A stretch of 64,000 nt of DNA from NCBI RefSeq assembly GCF_014200045.1, contig NZ_JACHOV010000008.1:147900-211899 (forward strand), written 5' to 3'. The notes under the pieces were generated by a model. It was not told the DNA's origin. It searched no databases and saw only the letters and a program-made list of their open reading frames with translations. Every line of letters starts with the position of its first letter. Position 1 is the stretch's first letter. The position numbers and the translations under genes are program-made. The stretch comes from Rhizorhapis suberifaciens (GTDB taxonomy: Bacteria; Pseudomonadota; Alphaproteobacteria; Sphingomonadales; Sphingomonadaceae). This document shows, in pieces, positions 1-8,161 of this stretch.

Positions 1-1348
1 GGTCAACAAATTGCGCGAGCGTTCTGAATCCAGTGTTCGAAACGCCGGAGGCCTTGTCGGCGACCGAGGCGGGAATCAGCGCGCGGGCAAAGCCAAGCTT
101 GACCGCTTCCCGGAGGCGCAAGGCAGCATGGGCGACCGGCCTGATCTCTCCCGAAAGTGCAACTTCCCCGAACAATATGGAATCGGCTGGAACGGGCCGT
201 TCCGAAAGGGCCGATATCAAAGCTGCTGCCACTGCCAGATCGGCGGCCGGATCGGATATGCGATAACCGCCCGCGATGTTGAGATAGACTTCGCATGTCG
301 AAAAGCTGAGGCCGCACCGCGCCTCAAGCACCGCCAAGATCATTGCCAAACGTCCACTGTCCCAACCTACGACAGCGCGCCGAGGGGTTGCGCCGCTTGC
401 GAGGCGAACGGTCAGAGCCTGAATTTCAACCAACACAGGGCGCGTACCCTCCAGCGCCGGAAAAACAGTTGCACCAGTGACGCTCTCGTCCCGATGGGTG
501 AGGAATAGCGCCGAAGGATTTGCCACCTCCGACAATCCCTCGGACTCCATTGAGAAGACGCCAATCTCATCCGTGCCGCCAAAGCGATTCTTGATCGCGC
601 GGAGAATGCGGTACTGATGGCTCCTTTCCCCTTCGAAATTCAGCACCGTATCCACCATATGTTCAAGCACGCGAGGTCCAGCGATGCTGCCGTCCTTGGT
701 TACATGGCCAACAAGAACCAACGCCGTTCCCCGCTCTTTGGCGAAGCGAATAAGTTCCTGAGCGGAGGCGCGTACCTGACTGACCGTACCAGGAGCACCC
801 TCGATCAAATCGCTGTGCATCGTCTGGATCGAATCGATGACCAGAAACGCCGGGGGAGCGCCTTGGCTCAAGGTCGTGAGAATGTCCCTCACCGAAGTCG
901 CGGACGCCAGCTGCACCGGAGCCTTGCCGAGCCCAAGCCGCTGCGCGCGCAGCCGCACCTGATCCGCCGCCTCCTCTCCGCTGATATATGCTACCGCAAG
1001 GCCCCTCGCCGCCATCCTTGCGGCCGCCTGCAGCAATAAGGTGGATTTGCCGATACCAGGATCGCCGCCAATCAACGTAGCGGATCCCGCCACTAGGCCA
1101 CCGCCCAAGGCCCGGTCGAACTCGGCAATCCCTGTAGGCTCTCGCGCCGGCAAGGCGACATCGCTGTCGAGGGCTACCAGATTGACGGCCCGCCCTCCCG
1201 CTTGAAGGCTATGACGCGCGCTGAAGACGGTCTCTCCTGCTTCCTCGATCAGGCTGTTCCATTCGCCGCAATCGTCGCACTGACCCTGCCAGCGGAAAGA
1301 AACCGAACCGCAGAGCTGGCAGACATATTTTTTCTTCACCTTGGCCAT
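1..1348 (-). CDS. radA: DNA repair protein RadA (3' end outside window)
   Basis: RadA/Sms is a RecA-like ATPase that promotes branch migration during recombinational repair. The reverse strand reads from an ATG at 1348 with no stop before the window edge. A four-cysteine zinc finger (Cys10, Cys13, Cys24, Cys27) comes first, then a Walker A GGDPGIGKST near residues 94-103, the RadA-specific KNRFG motif near residue 253, and a C-terminal Lon-like region (ISDPAADLAVAAALISA). About 449 codons are visible; the family is about 455-460 residues, so only the last few are missing. It is divergent from the phosphatase-fold gene at 1477. Function is certain at family level. Confidence 0.96.
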   Translation of the reverse strand, partial: MAKVKKKYVCQLCGSVSFRWQGQCDDCGEWNSLIEEAGETVFSARHSLQAGGRAVNLVALDSDVALPAREPTGIAEFDRALGGGLVAGSATLIGGDPGIGKSTLLLQAAARMAARGLAVAYISGEEAADQVRLRAQRLGLGKAPVQLASATSVRDILTTLSQGAPPAFLVIDSIQTMHSDLIEGAPGTVSQVRASAQELIRFAKERGTALVLVGHVTKDGSIAGPRVLEHMVDTVLNFEGERSHQYRILRAIKNRFGGTDEIGVFSMESEGLSEVANPSALFLTHRDESVTGATVFPALEGTRPVLVEIQALTVRLASGATPRRAVVGWDSGRLAMILAVLEARCGLSFSTCEVYLNIAGGYRISDPAADLAVAAALISALSERPVPADSILFGEVALSGEIRPVAHAALRLREAVKLGFARALIPASVADKASGVSNTGFRTLAQFVD

Positions 1349-1476
1349 GAGGTGGATGTATCAGAACATAGAGGGAACACCAGAAGAAATTTGGAGGGCT
1401 TGGAAACCTTGCGCCTGCGCAGTCAAATTCTTTGGAAGTCTTGCCTTATTCGACCAACCAAAGGCACAATCGACGA

Positions 1477-2172
1477 ATGATCAAGGTCGCCACCTATAAT
1501 ATGCGCAAAGCCATTGGGACGGACCGACGCCGGAACCCTGAGCGCATATTGGAGGTACTGCGTGAAATCGACGCCGATGTCATAGCGCTACAGGAGGCCG
1601 ATCGGCGATTTGGACAACGCACGGCGGCGATCCCGCTGCACCTTTTGGACTTGCATAGCGACTATCAACCGGTTCCGCTCGACGTCCATATCGAAAGCAT
1701 GGGGTGGCATGGAAATGCGCTTCTGGTGCGAAAGTCGGCGGAGATATTGCGGCACGAAGTCCTCCATATTCCCTATCTCGAACCGCGCGGGGCGGTGATG
1801 GCGGAGGTGCTGTTAAAGGGACAAACAATGCGCGCCTTTGGAATGCATCTCGACCTTTCCGGCCTGTGGCGACGACGACAGGCGGCCGCCGTCATTGCCC
1901 ACGCCAACAGCTATCAGGACAGCCTGCCGACTGTATTGATGGGCGATCTCAACGAATGGAGCGCCCAGGGTGGATGTTTGAGGGACTTCGCTCATCATTT
2001 CCGCTTCGCCGATTGCGGCAAGAGCTTCCATGCCCGCCGGCCCGTGGCGCGGCTGGATAGAATAATGCATTGCGCCAACTGGACAGTGATGGAGAGCGGC
2101 GTCCATGACAGTCCTTCGGCGCGGAAGGCGTCTGATCACCTACCCATTTGGGCCGCTTTGAAGCCTGCCTGA
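1477..2172 (+). CDS. endonuclease/exonuclease/phosphatase family protein
   Basis: A 231-residue protein of the DNase I-like fold. Visible landmarks are the opening beta strand with Asn8 (VATYNMR), LQEAD with the metal-binding Glu40, MGDLNEW (Asp157, Asn159) and the terminal SDHLPI (Asp220, His221). These are the metal and catalytic positions of the superfamily, which hydrolyses phosphodiesters in nucleic acids, phospholipids or inositol phosphates. There is no signal peptide. The ATG at 1477 is preferred over an upstream in-frame start at 1432, because homologous sequence begins at MIKVATYN. The substrate cannot be told from sequence. It lies 40 bp upstream of the patatin-like gene, so co-transcription and a role in lipid metabolism are possible but inferred. 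Confidence 0.85.
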   Translation: MIKVATYNMRKAIGTDRRRNPERILEVLREIDADVIALQEADRRFGQRTAAIPLHLLDLHSDYQPVPLDVHIESMGWHGNALLVRKSAEILRHEVLHIPYLEPRGAVMAEVLLKGQTMRAFGMHLDLSGLWRRRQAAAVIAHANSYQDSLPTVLMGDLNEWSAQGGCLRDFAHHFRFADCGKSFHARRPVARLDRIMHCANWTVMESGVHDSPSARKASDHLPIWAALKPA

Positions 2173-2212
2173 TTCACTCGACAACTGACTGCCATCCTGC
2201 CATTTCTTCTAC

Positions 2213-4543
2213 ATGAGGGAGAAGGAACTGAGGCTGGCGCTGGTATGCTATGGCGGCATCAGCCTCGCCATTTACATGCACGGCATCACCAAAGAGATTT
2301 GGCGCCTCACCCGCGCCAGTCGCGATTATCACGACGGATCGGAACCATCCGGCGGCAGTCAGGAAGTTTATCTTCGGATATTGGAAGATATTGCGCATCA
2401 CGCCGACCTCAAGCTGCGGGTGCTGACCGACATCATTGCGGGGGCGAGCGCGGGAGGCATAAATGGGATTTTCCTGGCGCAAGCCATAGAAGCTGGCCAA
2501 TCACTCGATCCACTGACTGAGATGTGGCTGCAAAATGCGGACGTGGACCTGTTGCTGGACCCCGGTGCGCGGCCGATGAGCAGGATGACCAAATTCTGGG
2601 CCACGCCGCTGGTGTGGATGGCGGCGCGGCGACCGAATGACACGGTCGAGCAAACCGTTGCGGCGGAGGCGCGAGAGGAGGTTCGGCACAAATTATCGAA
2701 CTTCATACGTGCGAGATGGTTTGCGCCGCCGTTCGGAGGGGAAGGGTTCGTCAATCTGCTGCTCGACGCGCTGGATGCAATGGCGGCCAGCGACGCCGGG
2801 CAGCCGCTACTGCCTTCTGGCCATCCGCTCGATCTGTTCGTGACCGTGACGGACTTTGACGGTCATCCGGAGAGACTTCGCCTCAACAATCCATCAGAAG
2901 TGGTTGAAACAGAACACAGATTAACGATTGGATTTCACGTCCGGGGCGAGGAGCGCCGTCTGGGCGACGCTGCGGATCTTGTTTTCGCCGCCCGGGCCAC
3001 CGCCAGCTTTCCCGGTGCCTTTCCTCCATTCACTGTTCGCGAGCTCGATCGCGTTTTGAAGAAGCGCGAACGGGCCTGGCCTGGGCGCGATGCATTTCTA
3101 AAACGCATTCTTCCCCGTCAATCGGCCATCGGAGCGGCTGATGAAGCCGTGCTGATCGATGGCTCGGTGCTCGCCAACGCCCCCTTCGCTCAGGCCATTG
3201 AAGCGCTAAAGAATCGGCCTGCCAGGCGCGAGGTTGACCGGCGCTTTGTCTATATCGATCCAAAACCGGGCGTCCGCAGCATTCGCTGGAGCCGCCGCCG
3301 TGAAGGGGATGACGAGGACGGCGAGCAGAACCTGCCGGGCTTTTTTCGCACAATCTTCGGCGCATTGTCTGACATTCCCCGGGAGCAGCCCATCCGGGAC
3401 AGTCTGGAAGCCATTGAAAACCGTTCAAAACGCATCCGCCGCATGCGCCGCATCACCGAGGCCTTGCGTCCGAAAATCGAGGAAAGTGTGGAGGCCCTAT
3501 TCGGCGGCACCTTCTTTCTGGACCGACCGACGCCGGCACGGCTCGCGGCCTGGCGTGGAAAGGCTCAGGAACAGGCGGCACGGCAGGCGGGCTACGCCTA
3601 TCCCGCTTATGGCCATTTGAAACTGTCGGGTATCGCCGAGGACATGGCGGCGCTGTTGTTTCGGCTGGGAGGTGACGGAAGTCCTTCGCAAAGGGAACTG
3701 TTCCGCTCATGCCTATGGAAAGTGCTGCGCGAACGGGGCCTTGACCGAATCGGCGAGAAGGCAAATGGCGGAGCGTCGGATTCCGTCGTCCTGTTCTTCC
3801 GCAATCACGACCTGGGCTTCCGCATTCGCCGCCTTCGTTTCATGGCGCGAAGACTTGCCGAGACGCTCGAAATCCAAAGCAGCGCGCCTCAGGACGCGAT
3901 CACTGGCTTTCATGACGCCATTTACGCGGCGCTTGCCCTCTATCTGGAACGAGAGACCGCCGATTTCTACAACGAAGCCATGGTGGCCGCGGCTGCCGTG
4001 CTACCAGATGCACCGCAGGCCGCCATCGACCTCTTGTCTGAACAGCGCAACCTGAAAGAAATGGACTCGCGGGCCGAGCACATGCTCTCCGAAGCCTTGT
4101 GGGCGCTGCCCAAGGAGGAGAGGAGAGCGATGCTGCTCGCCTATCTCGGTTTCCCCTTTTACGACATTGCCACGCTTCCTCTGCTGCAGGGGGAAGGCCT
4201 GGACGAATATGATCCCGTAAAGGTGGATCGGATCGCTCCTGACGATGCCACCGCCATAAGAGCGGGAGGTGCGGAAGCGACCTTGAAAGGAATAGAATTC
4301 AACAGCTTCGGAGCATTTTTTAGCAGGGCTTATCGAGAAAATGACTATCTTTGGGGCAGGCTCCACGGCGCGGACCGGTTGATCGACATCATGCTTTCCA
4401 GCCTGCCTGCCGGCGTTCACCTGCCGCCAGGCGCTGCGGCGGCGTACAAGCGAAAGGCCTTTCATGCGATATTGGATGAGGAGGAGAGTCGCCTTTCGCT
4501 GGTAAAGGAGCTGATCGCCGACCTGCGGAAGGAGATCGGCTAG
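2213..4543 (+). CDS. patatin-like phospholipase family protein (long form)
   Basis: A 776-residue protein with an N-terminal patatin domain and a long C-terminal extension (residues ~380-776) rich in charged helices. The patatin catalytic dyad is visible: the nucleophile elbow GASAG with Ser79, and Asp near 316 in the DGS motif (LIDGSVLANAPF). The glycine-rich oxyanion region is CYGGISLAIYMHG (residues 12-24). Patatins are serine lipid acyl hydrolases. The size and the start MREKELRLALVCYGG match the long bacterial 'patatin-like protein' group, whose substrates are not established. No signal peptide is seen. Its TAG stop forms the left end of an inverted repeat (4541-4608) shared with the convergent gene. 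Confidence 0.9.
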   Translation: MREKELRLALVCYGGISLAIYMHGITKEIWRLTRASRDYHDGSEPSGGSQEVYLRILEDIAHHADLKLRVLTDIIAGASAGGINGIFLAQAIEAGQSLDPLTEMWLQNADVDLLLDPGARPMSRMTKFWATPLVWMAARRPNDTVEQTVAAEAREEVRHKLSNFIRARWFAPPFGGEGFVNLLLDALDAMAASDAGQPLLPSGHPLDLFVTVTDFDGHPERLRLNNPSEVVETEHRLTIGFHVRGEERRLGDAADLVFAARATASFPGAFPPFTVRELDRVLKKRERAWPGRDAFLKRILPRQSAIGAADEAVLIDGSVLANAPFAQAIEALKNRPARREVDRRFVYIDPKPGVRSIRWSRRREGDDEDGEQNLPGFFRTIFGALSDIPREQPIRDSLEAIENRSKRIRRMRRITEALRPKIEESVEALFGGTFFLDRPTPARLAAWRGKAQEQAARQAGYAYPAYGHLKLSGIAEDMAALLFRLGGDGSPSQRELFRSCLWKVLRERGLDRIGEKANGGASDSVVLFFRNHDLGFRIRRLRFMARRLAETLEIQSSAPQDAITGFHDAIYAALALYLERETADFYNEAMVAAAAVLPDAPQAAIDLLSEQRNLKEMDSRAEHMLSEALWALPKEERRAMLLAYLGFPFYDIATLPLLQGEGLDEYDPVKVDRIAPDDATAIRAGGAEATLKGIEFNSFGAFFSRAYRENDYLWGRLHGADRLIDIMLSSLPAGVHLPPGAAAAYKRKAFHAILDEEESRLSLVKELIADLRKEIG

Positions 4544-4608
4544 AGCATCGCGCCTCAAATGATGATCAGACAGTTTAAGATGATCATCGTTTAAGGCGCA
4601 GCGCTCTA
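4541..4608. repeat. imperfect inverted repeat spanning both stop codons of convergent genes
   Basis: Left arm 4541-4568 starts TAGAGC and ends GATGATCA. Right arm 4581-4608 starts TGATCATC and ends GCTCTA. The arms of 28 bases differ at only a few positions and enclose a 12-nt loop. The TAG of the patatin-like gene (4541-4543) is the first triplet, and the complement of the last triplet (4606-4608) is the TAG of the SH3 gene. There is no strong T-tract, so it may be a bidirectional terminator-like hairpin or a REP-type element. Confidence 0.8.
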
Positions 4609-5082
4609 TTCCGCCGCACCCCATAGATGGGCTTTTTCAATGAATCCCTTGCGGCCCTGAATGTCGATTAGACACCAGCCATCCTCACAGTCCGATATTC
4701 GGCCGACCACTCCCGGCTCCGCGCGATAGATGACCGTCGCGCCGCTTTCAGGGGCTTGCCTGAGAGGCTGCACACCGCCCTGAACAATGGCGGTCGGTTG
4801 ATCACTCAGCAGCCTCACATGCATCCACCCCTGTGTGCCGTCGGGATCCTCAACCTTGCGCCAATGCGAGTAGATTTCTACAACCTTCACCGGCAGATCG
4901 CGGCGGCGATAGATCCAGTTTGCCGGATAATCGTCGCTGGGACCGGTCCGCATCCGCGCCTCTGTCTTGGAAATCGAGGCCCAATAGGGCGGTTTCTTCA
5001 TCTGTCCCGCCGCTGGCGTGCCCATGAGCATGACCCCGGCGGAAATGCCAAGGAAAACAGCGCGTAGCCGAAATGTCATCAT
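4606..5082 (-). CDS. exported SH3 domain-containing protein
   Basis: A protein of about 158 residues with an N-terminal signal peptide (basic MMTFRLR, a hydrophobic stretch, then a likely cleavage after GTPAAGQ). The mature part has two SH3-like units, about residues 38-90 (RTGPSDDYPANWIYRRRDLPVKVVE) and 100-155 (APESGATVIYRAEPGVVGRI). This matches the bacterial SH3-like (SH3b, DUF1058-type) family of periplasmic proteins, thought to bind cell-wall or other extracytoplasmic ligands. The start is placed at ATG 5082 (or 5079) because GTGGAAGAAG lies just upstream; an in-frame GTG at 5097 would add five residues. It is divergent from the 2-hydroxyacid dehydrogenase. Confidence 0.8.
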   Translation of the reverse strand: MMTFRLRAVFLGISAGVMLMGTPAAGQMKKPPYWASISKTEARMRTGPSDDYPANWIYRRRDLPVKVVEIYSHWRKVEDPDGTQGWMHVRLLSDQPTAIVQGGVQPLRQAPESGATVIYRAEPGVVGRISDCEDGWCLIDIQGRKGFIEKAHLWGAAE

Positions 5083-5224
5083 GCTTCTTCCACCCACGAT
5101 CTCATTTTCTGCCTGTGCCAGTTCGCCGCACCTGCTTCAAGACGCCATTAATTGCTATCTTCATTTCCCACGAAGGACTCATTGTTGCTTGACCTTCCGG
5201 TCGACTAACGGATAGCCCCAGATC

Positions 5225-6223
5225 ATGTCGAAACGACCCCGTCCCACCAATCCCAAGGTCATCGTCACCCGCAGGCTACCGCCCGGCACGGAAGCCCGGA
5301 TGCGGGAGTTGTTTGACATCAGCTTCAGTCCGAACGACGAACCCATGAGCCGGGGCGCGCTGCTCAATTCCATGCGCAATTGCGACGTCCTGGTACCGAC
5401 GGTTACGGACCATATCGATGGCGACCTGATCGAAGAGGCCGGCGACCGGCTGCAACTCATCGCCAATTTCGGCAATGGGGTGGATCATATCGATCTGAAG
5501 GCCGCCCGTGCGCGAAACATTCTGGTCACCAACACGCCCGGCGTTTTGACAGAAGACACCGCCGACATGACGATGGCCCTGATCCTGTCGGTGCCGCGTC
5601 GGTTGGCGGAGGGGGAAAAGCTGGTGCGCAGCGGCCGATGGGCCGGATGGAGCCCTTCAGGCATGCTGGGACACCGGATTGGCGGAAAGACACTGGGCAT
5701 CATCGGCATGGGCCGCATTGGCCAGGCAGTCGCCCGCCGCGCCCGCGCTTTTGGGCTTTCCATATTCTACAATAATCGCAGGCGGTTGCCGCTCAGCGTT
5801 GAGCAGGAGTTACAGGCCACCTATGTGCCTGAACTTGACGCCATGCTGCAAACGTCGGACATCATCTCCATTCACTGCCCGCACAACGCCGAAACACACG
5901 AAATGGTCGATGCCCGCCGGATCGCGTCGATGAAACCCAGCGCCTATGTCATCAATACGTCCCGTGGGGAAATCGTTGACGAAATCGCGCTTATTGAAGC
6001 GCTGGAGGATGGGCAGATCGCTGGCGCAGGCCTGGACGTGTACAGCCATGAACCGGAGGTCAGCCCCAGATTGCTGGCGCTCAACAATGTCGTGTTGCTG
6101 CCGCACATGGGCTCTGCCACATTCGAAGGCCGCGCGGCGTCGGGCGATAAGGTGATCGCCAACATTCGGGTGTGGGCGGACGGACACCGTCCTCCTGATC
6201 AGGTGCTGGAAGGCTGGATCTGA
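5225..6223 (+). CDS. D-isomer-specific 2-hydroxyacid dehydrogenase (glyoxylate/hydroxypyruvate reductase type)
   Basis: A 332-residue NAD(P)-dependent dehydrogenase. The Rossmann motif GMGRIG is at about residues 161-166. The catalytic triad of the family is present: Arg in TSRGE (~246), Glu in HEPEV (~276) and His in LPHMGSAT (~293). The NTPGVLTEDTADMTMALIL segment is typical of glyoxylate/hydroxypyruvate reductases rather than phosphoglycerate dehydrogenase, and no ACT domain follows. It is followed after 8 bp by the glycosyltransferase gene, so the two probably share a transcript. The exact physiological substrate is inferred only. Confidence 0.9.
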   Translation: MSKRPRPTNPKVIVTRRLPPGTEARMRELFDISFSPNDEPMSRGALLNSMRNCDVLVPTVTDHIDGDLIEEAGDRLQLIANFGNGVDHIDLKAARARNILVTNTPGVLTEDTADMTMALILSVPRRLAEGEKLVRSGRWAGWSPSGMLGHRIGGKTLGIIGMGRIGQAVARRARAFGLSIFYNNRRRLPLSVEQELQATYVPELDAMLQTSDIISIHCPHNAETHEMVDARRIASMKPSAYVINTSRGEIVDEIALIEALEDGQIAGAGLDVYSHEPEVSPRLLALNNVVLLPHMGSATFEGRAASGDKVIANIRVWADGHRPPDQVLEGWI

Positions 6224-6231
6224 CCGGCGGT

Positions 6232-7077
6232 ATGCGGCTGTGCACGGCCATATTCGCGCATAATGAGGAGCACCGGATCGGCACATGCCTTGCCAGCCTG
6301 CCACTTGACCAAAGCCTGACCGAATTTCACATTTTGGTGAACGGGTCCACCGACCGCACCGCCTCGATAGCGCATCAAATCGCGGCGGAACGGACCAACG
6401 TACAGGTTCACGAACTCCATCCGGGCGGTAAATCGCGGACATGGAACCGCTTCGTCTTCGACATCTGGAATGGAAGTCATGACGTCATGATCTTCATGGA
6501 TGGAGACGCCGAGATTGCTCCTGGTTCTCTTGAAGCCTTGGCGGAGGCGCTGACGCGCTATCCAGGCGCCAACGCATCCAGCGGAATGCCAATGAACGGG
6601 CGCAAACACCTTACCTATCAGGAGATATTGCGGAGCGAGCGCGGGCTGTTCGGCGATCTCTATGCTGTACGAGGCGACTTTCTGCGGCGGATGCGGGACA
6701 AGAAGATCAGGCTGCCTGACGACCTGATCGGCGATGATGGCCTCATAGCGGCGCTTGCGGCGACGGACTTGCAGGATGAGGCGCACTGGGATCGGGAACG
6801 GGTTGTGCCAGCCGACGGAGCCGGCTTCTACTGCGAGCCAGTGAACGTCTTAAACCTGCGGACTTGGCGGATGCAGTACCGCCGGATGATCAATTACAGT
6901 GTCCGGCATTTCCAGAACCGCATCATTTCCAGCATCATGCGCGGGCCGGGCCCCGAGGCTCTACCCGGGCAGTTGCGGCCCTTATATCCTGCGTACCTGC
7001 CTAGTTTTAATGTTCGGCGGTCCGTGGATGTGGCGTGGTTCGACTTTCTAGCGCTGAGGCGAATGCGCGAGCCGTAA
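6232..7077 (+). CDS. family 2 glycosyltransferase
   Basis: A 281-residue GT-A fold protein. The N-terminus (FAHNEEHRIGTCLASL) and the NGSTDRT segment match the nucleotide-sugar binding half of GT2 enzymes. The metal-binding DxD is DGD near residues 89-91 (MIFMDGDAEI). An acidic GDDG near residue 165 may contribute the catalytic base. No membrane helix is obvious, so it probably acts at the cytosolic face. The acceptor is unknown. It ends 15 bp before the convergent alanine racemase gene. Confidence 0.87.
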   Translation: MRLCTAIFAHNEEHRIGTCLASLPLDQSLTEFHILVNGSTDRTASIAHQIAAERTNVQVHELHPGGKSRTWNRFVFDIWNGSHDVMIFMDGDAEIAPGSLEALAEALTRYPGANASSGMPMNGRKHLTYQEILRSERGLFGDLYAVRGDFLRRMRDKKIRLPDDLIGDDGLIAALAATDLQDEAHWDRERVVPADGAGFYCEPVNVLNLRTWRMQYRRMINYSVRHFQNRIISSIMRGPGPEALPGQLRPLYPAYLPSFNVRRSVDVAWFDFLALRRMREP

Positions 7078-7092
7078 ATGCACTCCGACGGG

Positions 7093-8139
7093 TTATTTCC
7101 AGTAACGCTCGAAACGATCACCCAGGCCGGATAGAAGTTCATATTGAGAAAGGCCGGAGATCGCGGAGGCGTTCTCCAGGCGATAATCCAGGCCAAGCCA
7201 ATCGCCTTCCTTTAGCTCCGGCGCGTCCGATGCATCCACGATCAGAAGGTCCATTGAAACACGGCCAACAACCGGGAGAACAGCCCCCCCGGAGGTCAGC
7301 ACATGGCCCTTGCTGGAAAAGCCACGCAGATAGCCGTCGGCATAGCCGACATTCAGGACCGCGACTTCCATATCGAGTTCGGCTGTTCGTGTGGCATTAT
7401 ATCCGATGCTCTCCCCCGCACGCACAATCTTGCGCTGGAGAATTTGCGCCTCGGGAAAGGCGATTTGCCGAATATGAGGGCGCGCTTCGGGCCGGGGGAT
7501 GCCGCCATAGAGCGCCAGGCCAGGGCGCGTCAGATCGAATGCATAGGCCTGCCCATGGCAAATGCCCGCGCTGTTTGCCAGGCTATAGCGCTTGGCGGAT
7601 ACCTCCGCCCGCAATGACGAAAAACGTTCCAGCTGAACCGCGTTGAGTGGATGATCCTCATCGGCGCAGGCAAGATGGCTCATGAAGATATTGATCTTGA
7701 GGCCATCCAGCAGTTGCGATCTCGCCTCATCCAGGCTGATGCCGAGCCGGTTCATACCAGTATCGACCATGACGTCACAGAACCCGCCACTGCCATCCTT
7801 CCAGCGCCGAACCTGCTCCACGCTATTTAGCACCGGCCGTACTCCCGCCTGATACGCAGCCGCCATGTCTTCAGCCCGCACGCCATGCAGGACCGAAAGC
7901 GATATTCCATCCGGAAGCGGCAAAAGCGCCAGCGCCTCGGCCCAGGTGGCAACAAAGAAGTCCCGGCACCCTTCCTCCGCCAGATGGCGAAGAACTCCCG
8001 CGGCGTCTGTACCGTAGCCATTAGCCTTGATCGCCGCGCCGCAAGCGGCAATGCCGCTTTGCGCCTTCAGCCAGCGCCAGTTGGAGACGAGCGCTTGCTT
8101 GTCGAGACGGAGGCGAAGGGGCGAAGGAGGCAAAGTCAT
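7093..8139 (-). CDS. alr: alanine racemase
   Basis: PLP-dependent racemase that makes D-alanine for peptidoglycan. In its 348 residues the PLP lysine is Lys38 in AIKANGYG, and the second catalytic base is the Tyr near residue 247 in ESIGYNATRT. VDTGMNRLG and the SMDLLIVDAS segment are also characteristic of the family. Length is near the usual 350-370. It starts 23 bp after the stop of the upstream MFS transporter gene on the same strand, so they are probably co-transcribed. Whether the organism has a second racemase (dadX) cannot be seen here. Confidence 0.95.
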   Translation of the reverse strand: MTLPPSPLRLRLDKQALVSNWRWLKAQSGIAACGAAIKANGYGTDAAGVLRHLAEEGCRDFFVATWAEALALLPLPDGISLSVLHGVRAEDMAAAYQAGVRPVLNSVEQVRRWKDGSGGFCDVMVDTGMNRLGISLDEARSQLLDGLKINIFMSHLACADEDHPLNAVQLERFSSLRAEVSAKRYSLANSAGICHGQAYAFDLTRPGLALYGGIPRPEARPHIRQIAFPEAQILQRKIVRAGESIGYNATRTAELDMEVAVLNVGYADGYLRGFSSKGHVLTSGGAVLPVVGRVSMDLLIVDASDAPELKEGDWLGLDYRLENASAISGLSQYELLSGLGDRFERYWK

Positions 8140-8161
8140 CGCCGGAGCGATAGCGCGCCCT

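Noticed and set aside
1432..1476. In-frame extension of the phosphatase-fold gene
   Set aside because: The added residues do not resemble the family, and conserved sequence begins at the ATG at 1477.
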